Positions 6,211 through 7,470 of a stretch of DNA of 7,470 bases are shown piece after piece. Within the stretch, counting starts at the first letter, position 1. Each line of letters starts with the position of its first letter. The notes beneath the pieces are model-generated. The model was not told the origin of the DNA and did not search any database. It saw only the letters and a program-made list of their open reading frames with translations. Where the stretch lies: NCBI GenBank assembly GCA_030043285.1, contig JASHXZ010000055.1, positions 1 through 7,470 of the forward strand. Direction: 5' to 3'. The position numbers and the translations under genes are program-made. This DNA is from Xanthobacteraceae bacterium. Its GTDB lineage: Bacteria; Pseudomonadota; Alphaproteobacteria; Rhizobiales; Xanthobacteraceae.

Positions 6211-7005
6211 TCACGGCGCTGGAAACAACTCCTTGGTCTTGCCCGTAACTCGGTAGGCGACAAGCCCTACCCATTCGTGCACAGCGGTATCGGTCTGCGC
6301 CAAGCCTTCGCTCAGCGAATCAAAAAAGCGCGCCGCGTCGCGCGAACCGCGCGTGCGCCAATCGACCGGGTAGGCTTCCACGGCAAAACCGGCGGCGCGA
6401 AACGCCGCTATGGCGCGCGGCATGTGAAAAGCCGAGGTAACCAGGAGCCAGCGCTCGCCCGGCTTCGGCTGCGCCACAAGGCGGGAATAAACCGCATTCT
6501 CGATGGTGTTGCGCGATTGCTCCTCGGCGGTGATCCGGTCGTGCGCGACGCCGAGCGCCTCGAGCTCGCGCACCGCGAACGGCGCTTCGGAAACGCGGTC
6601 GGAAAACAGCGCGCTGCTGCCGCCTGAGTAGACGATGCGCGCGTCCAGATAGCGGTGCGCCAGCTCCGCTGCGACCGTGATGCGTTCGGCGGCCTCGTTG
6701 AGCGCCACGGCGTCGCGAGACGCCGAAACTTCCGGCGAGATCGCACCGCCGAGAACGACGATACCATCGGGCGGTCCATGCGAAGGATCCCAGGGCGGGA
6801 ACCGCTGCTCCAGCGGGATCATCAGAACGTTACCGAGCGGCGACAACCCAACGATGGCAATCAGCACGAGGCTGGTCACGACCAGCCAGCTGCCGAGCCG
6901 CGTGAACCGCGTGCATAAGAGAATGAGGCCGACAATTCCGACCGCTATCAACAAATTCGACGGCAGCGCGAAGAAGCCGAGAGTTTTTGACAGCGTGAAG
7001 AACAT
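6211..7005 (-). CDS. DUF218 (ElyC/SanA/YdcF family) inner-membrane protein
   Basis: This 264-residue protein has two N-terminal membrane helices (about 12-31 and 38-60) and then a DUF218 domain. Domain landmarks are PDGIVVLGGAI (79-89), NEAAERITVAAELAHRY (103-119), IVYSGGSS (124-131), EEQSRNTIENA (161-171) and WLLVTSAFHMPRAIAAFRAAGF (186-207). The two-helix plus DUF218 layout and length match E. coli ElyC, which is linked to lipid-carrier and peptidoglycan metabolism. Equivalent function here is inferred from architecture only. The ATG at 7005 is chosen because hydrophobic similarity begins there. A TTG at 7050 would add 15 unlike residues and overlap the preceding gene. No good Shine-Dalgarno is seen, so translation may depend on the RraA-family gene ending 23 bases upstream. 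Confidence 0.9.
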   Translation of the reverse strand: MFFTLSKTLGFFALPSNLLIAVGIVGLILLCTRFTRLGSWLVVTSLVLIAIVGLSPLGNVLMIPLEQRFPPWDPSHGPPDGIVVLGGAISPEVSASRDAVALNEAAERITVAAELAHRYLDARIVYSGGSSALFSDRVSEAPFAVRELEALGVAHDRITAEEQSRNTIENAVYSRLVAQPKPGERWLLVTSAFHMPRAIAAFRAAGFAVEAYPVDWRTRGSRDAARFFDSLSEGLAQTDTAVHEWVGLVAYRVTGKTKELFPAP

Positions 7006-7028
7006 TGGCGCGCAACCGTAAGCGGCCT

Positions 7029-7470
7029 TTACGACCGCGTGTTGCGCCAAGCCGCGTAGCGCGCCTTGGCATCCTCGTTCGGCGGATAAAGACCGGGCAG
7101 CTTCACACCTTTTTCGACCTCGCTGAACACCCAGCTTTCGTAAAGCTCGTGCTCGGCGCCCTCGTGGGCGACGAAGTCCACCAGGTTCTGTGGGATGACG
7201 ACAGCGCCGTCATCGTCGACGACGATCAGGTCGCCGGGAAAGACGGCGCAGCCGCCGCAGCCGATCGGCTGCTGCCAACCGACGAAGGTCAAGCCGTTGA
7301 CGGAGGCCGGCGCCGCCACTCCGGCGCACCACACCGGCAGCGCGCTCGCCAGCACGCCGGCGCGGTCGCGCAGCGCCCCGTCGGTCACGAGCGCCGCGAT
7401 GTCGCGCTTCTTCATGCGGGCGCAAAGAATGTCGCCGAAAATGCCGGCGCTGGGCACGCCCATGGCGTCC
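7029..7470 (-). CDS. RraA family protein (aldolase/RraA fold), C-terminal part
   Basis: The minus strand encodes the last 146 residues of a protein whose start lies beyond the right edge; relatives are about 230-240 residues. The segment VPSAGIFGDILCARMKKRDI...VTDGALRD carries the RraA/HMG-aldolase motif, including the Arg-Asp pair that binds substrate and metal in 4-hydroxy-4-methyl-2-oxoglutarate aldolases. PGDLIVVDDDGAVVIP is the second conserved block. The tail ending GVKLPGLYPPNEDAKARYAAW is typical of the alphaproteobacterial subgroup often labelled 'ribonuclease activity regulator RraA'. That label comes from E. coli RraA, an RNase E inhibitor; members that keep the Arg-Asp pair are more likely aldolases or decarboxylases. 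Two cysteines in PIGCGGCAVF are notable but unexplained. It is followed after 23 bases by the DUF218 gene on the same strand. Confidence 0.88.
   Translation of the reverse strand, partial: DAMGVPSAGIFGDILCARMKKRDIAALVTDGALRDRAGVLASALPVWCAGVAAPASVNGLTFVGWQQPIGCGGCAVFPGDLIVVDDDGAVVIPQNLVDFVAHEGAEHELYESWVFSEVEKGVKLPGLYPPNEDAKARYAAWRNTRS

Overview
This GC-rich window looks like a chromosomal segment of an alphaproteobacterium, most likely Hyphomicrobiales (Rhizobiales) near Bradyrhizobium, Rhodopseudomonas or Xanthobacteraceae. The clues are a secreted DUF1236 protein, a NEW3-domain/ABC-2 transporter operon, high G+C with frequent G/C at third codon positions, and a methylcrotonoyl-CoA carboxylase gene. 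This placement rests on remembered family distribution, not on a database search. I see no rRNA, tRNA, CRISPR array, insertion sequence or phage gene.

Layout. (1) 1-483, minus strand: N-terminal part of the methylcrotonoyl-CoA carboxylase beta subunit (leucine catabolism), starting at GTG and running off the left edge. (2) 484-709: divergent intergenic region. (3) 710-1582, plus strand: secreted protein with a long Q/N/G-rich stretch and a C-terminal DUF1236 domain. (4) 1606-1638: strong stem-loop terminator between convergent transcripts. (5) 1658-4741, minus strand: three overlapping genes, transcribed in the order NEW3-domain membrane-anchored periplasmic protein, ABC ATPase, ABC-2 type permease. 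(6) 4742-5014: divergent intergenic region with an AT-rich pocket and a hairpin. (7) 5015-5479, plus strand: Nudix hydrolase with a variant Nudix box. (8) 5486-7470, minus strand: a probable co-transcribed set in the order RraA-family protein (5' end off the right edge), ElyC/YdcF-type DUF218 membrane protein, glutathione S-transferase.

How the genes work together. The clearest functional unit is the NEW3-ATPase-permease operon. Gene overlaps of 4 and 11 bases imply coupled translation of an ABC complex whose third component is a periplasmic Ig-like protein held by one C-terminal membrane helix. Its substrate cannot be read from the sequence. It is the best candidate here for a poorly described system. 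The remaining genes are metabolic or housekeeping in character, with no obvious shared pathway.
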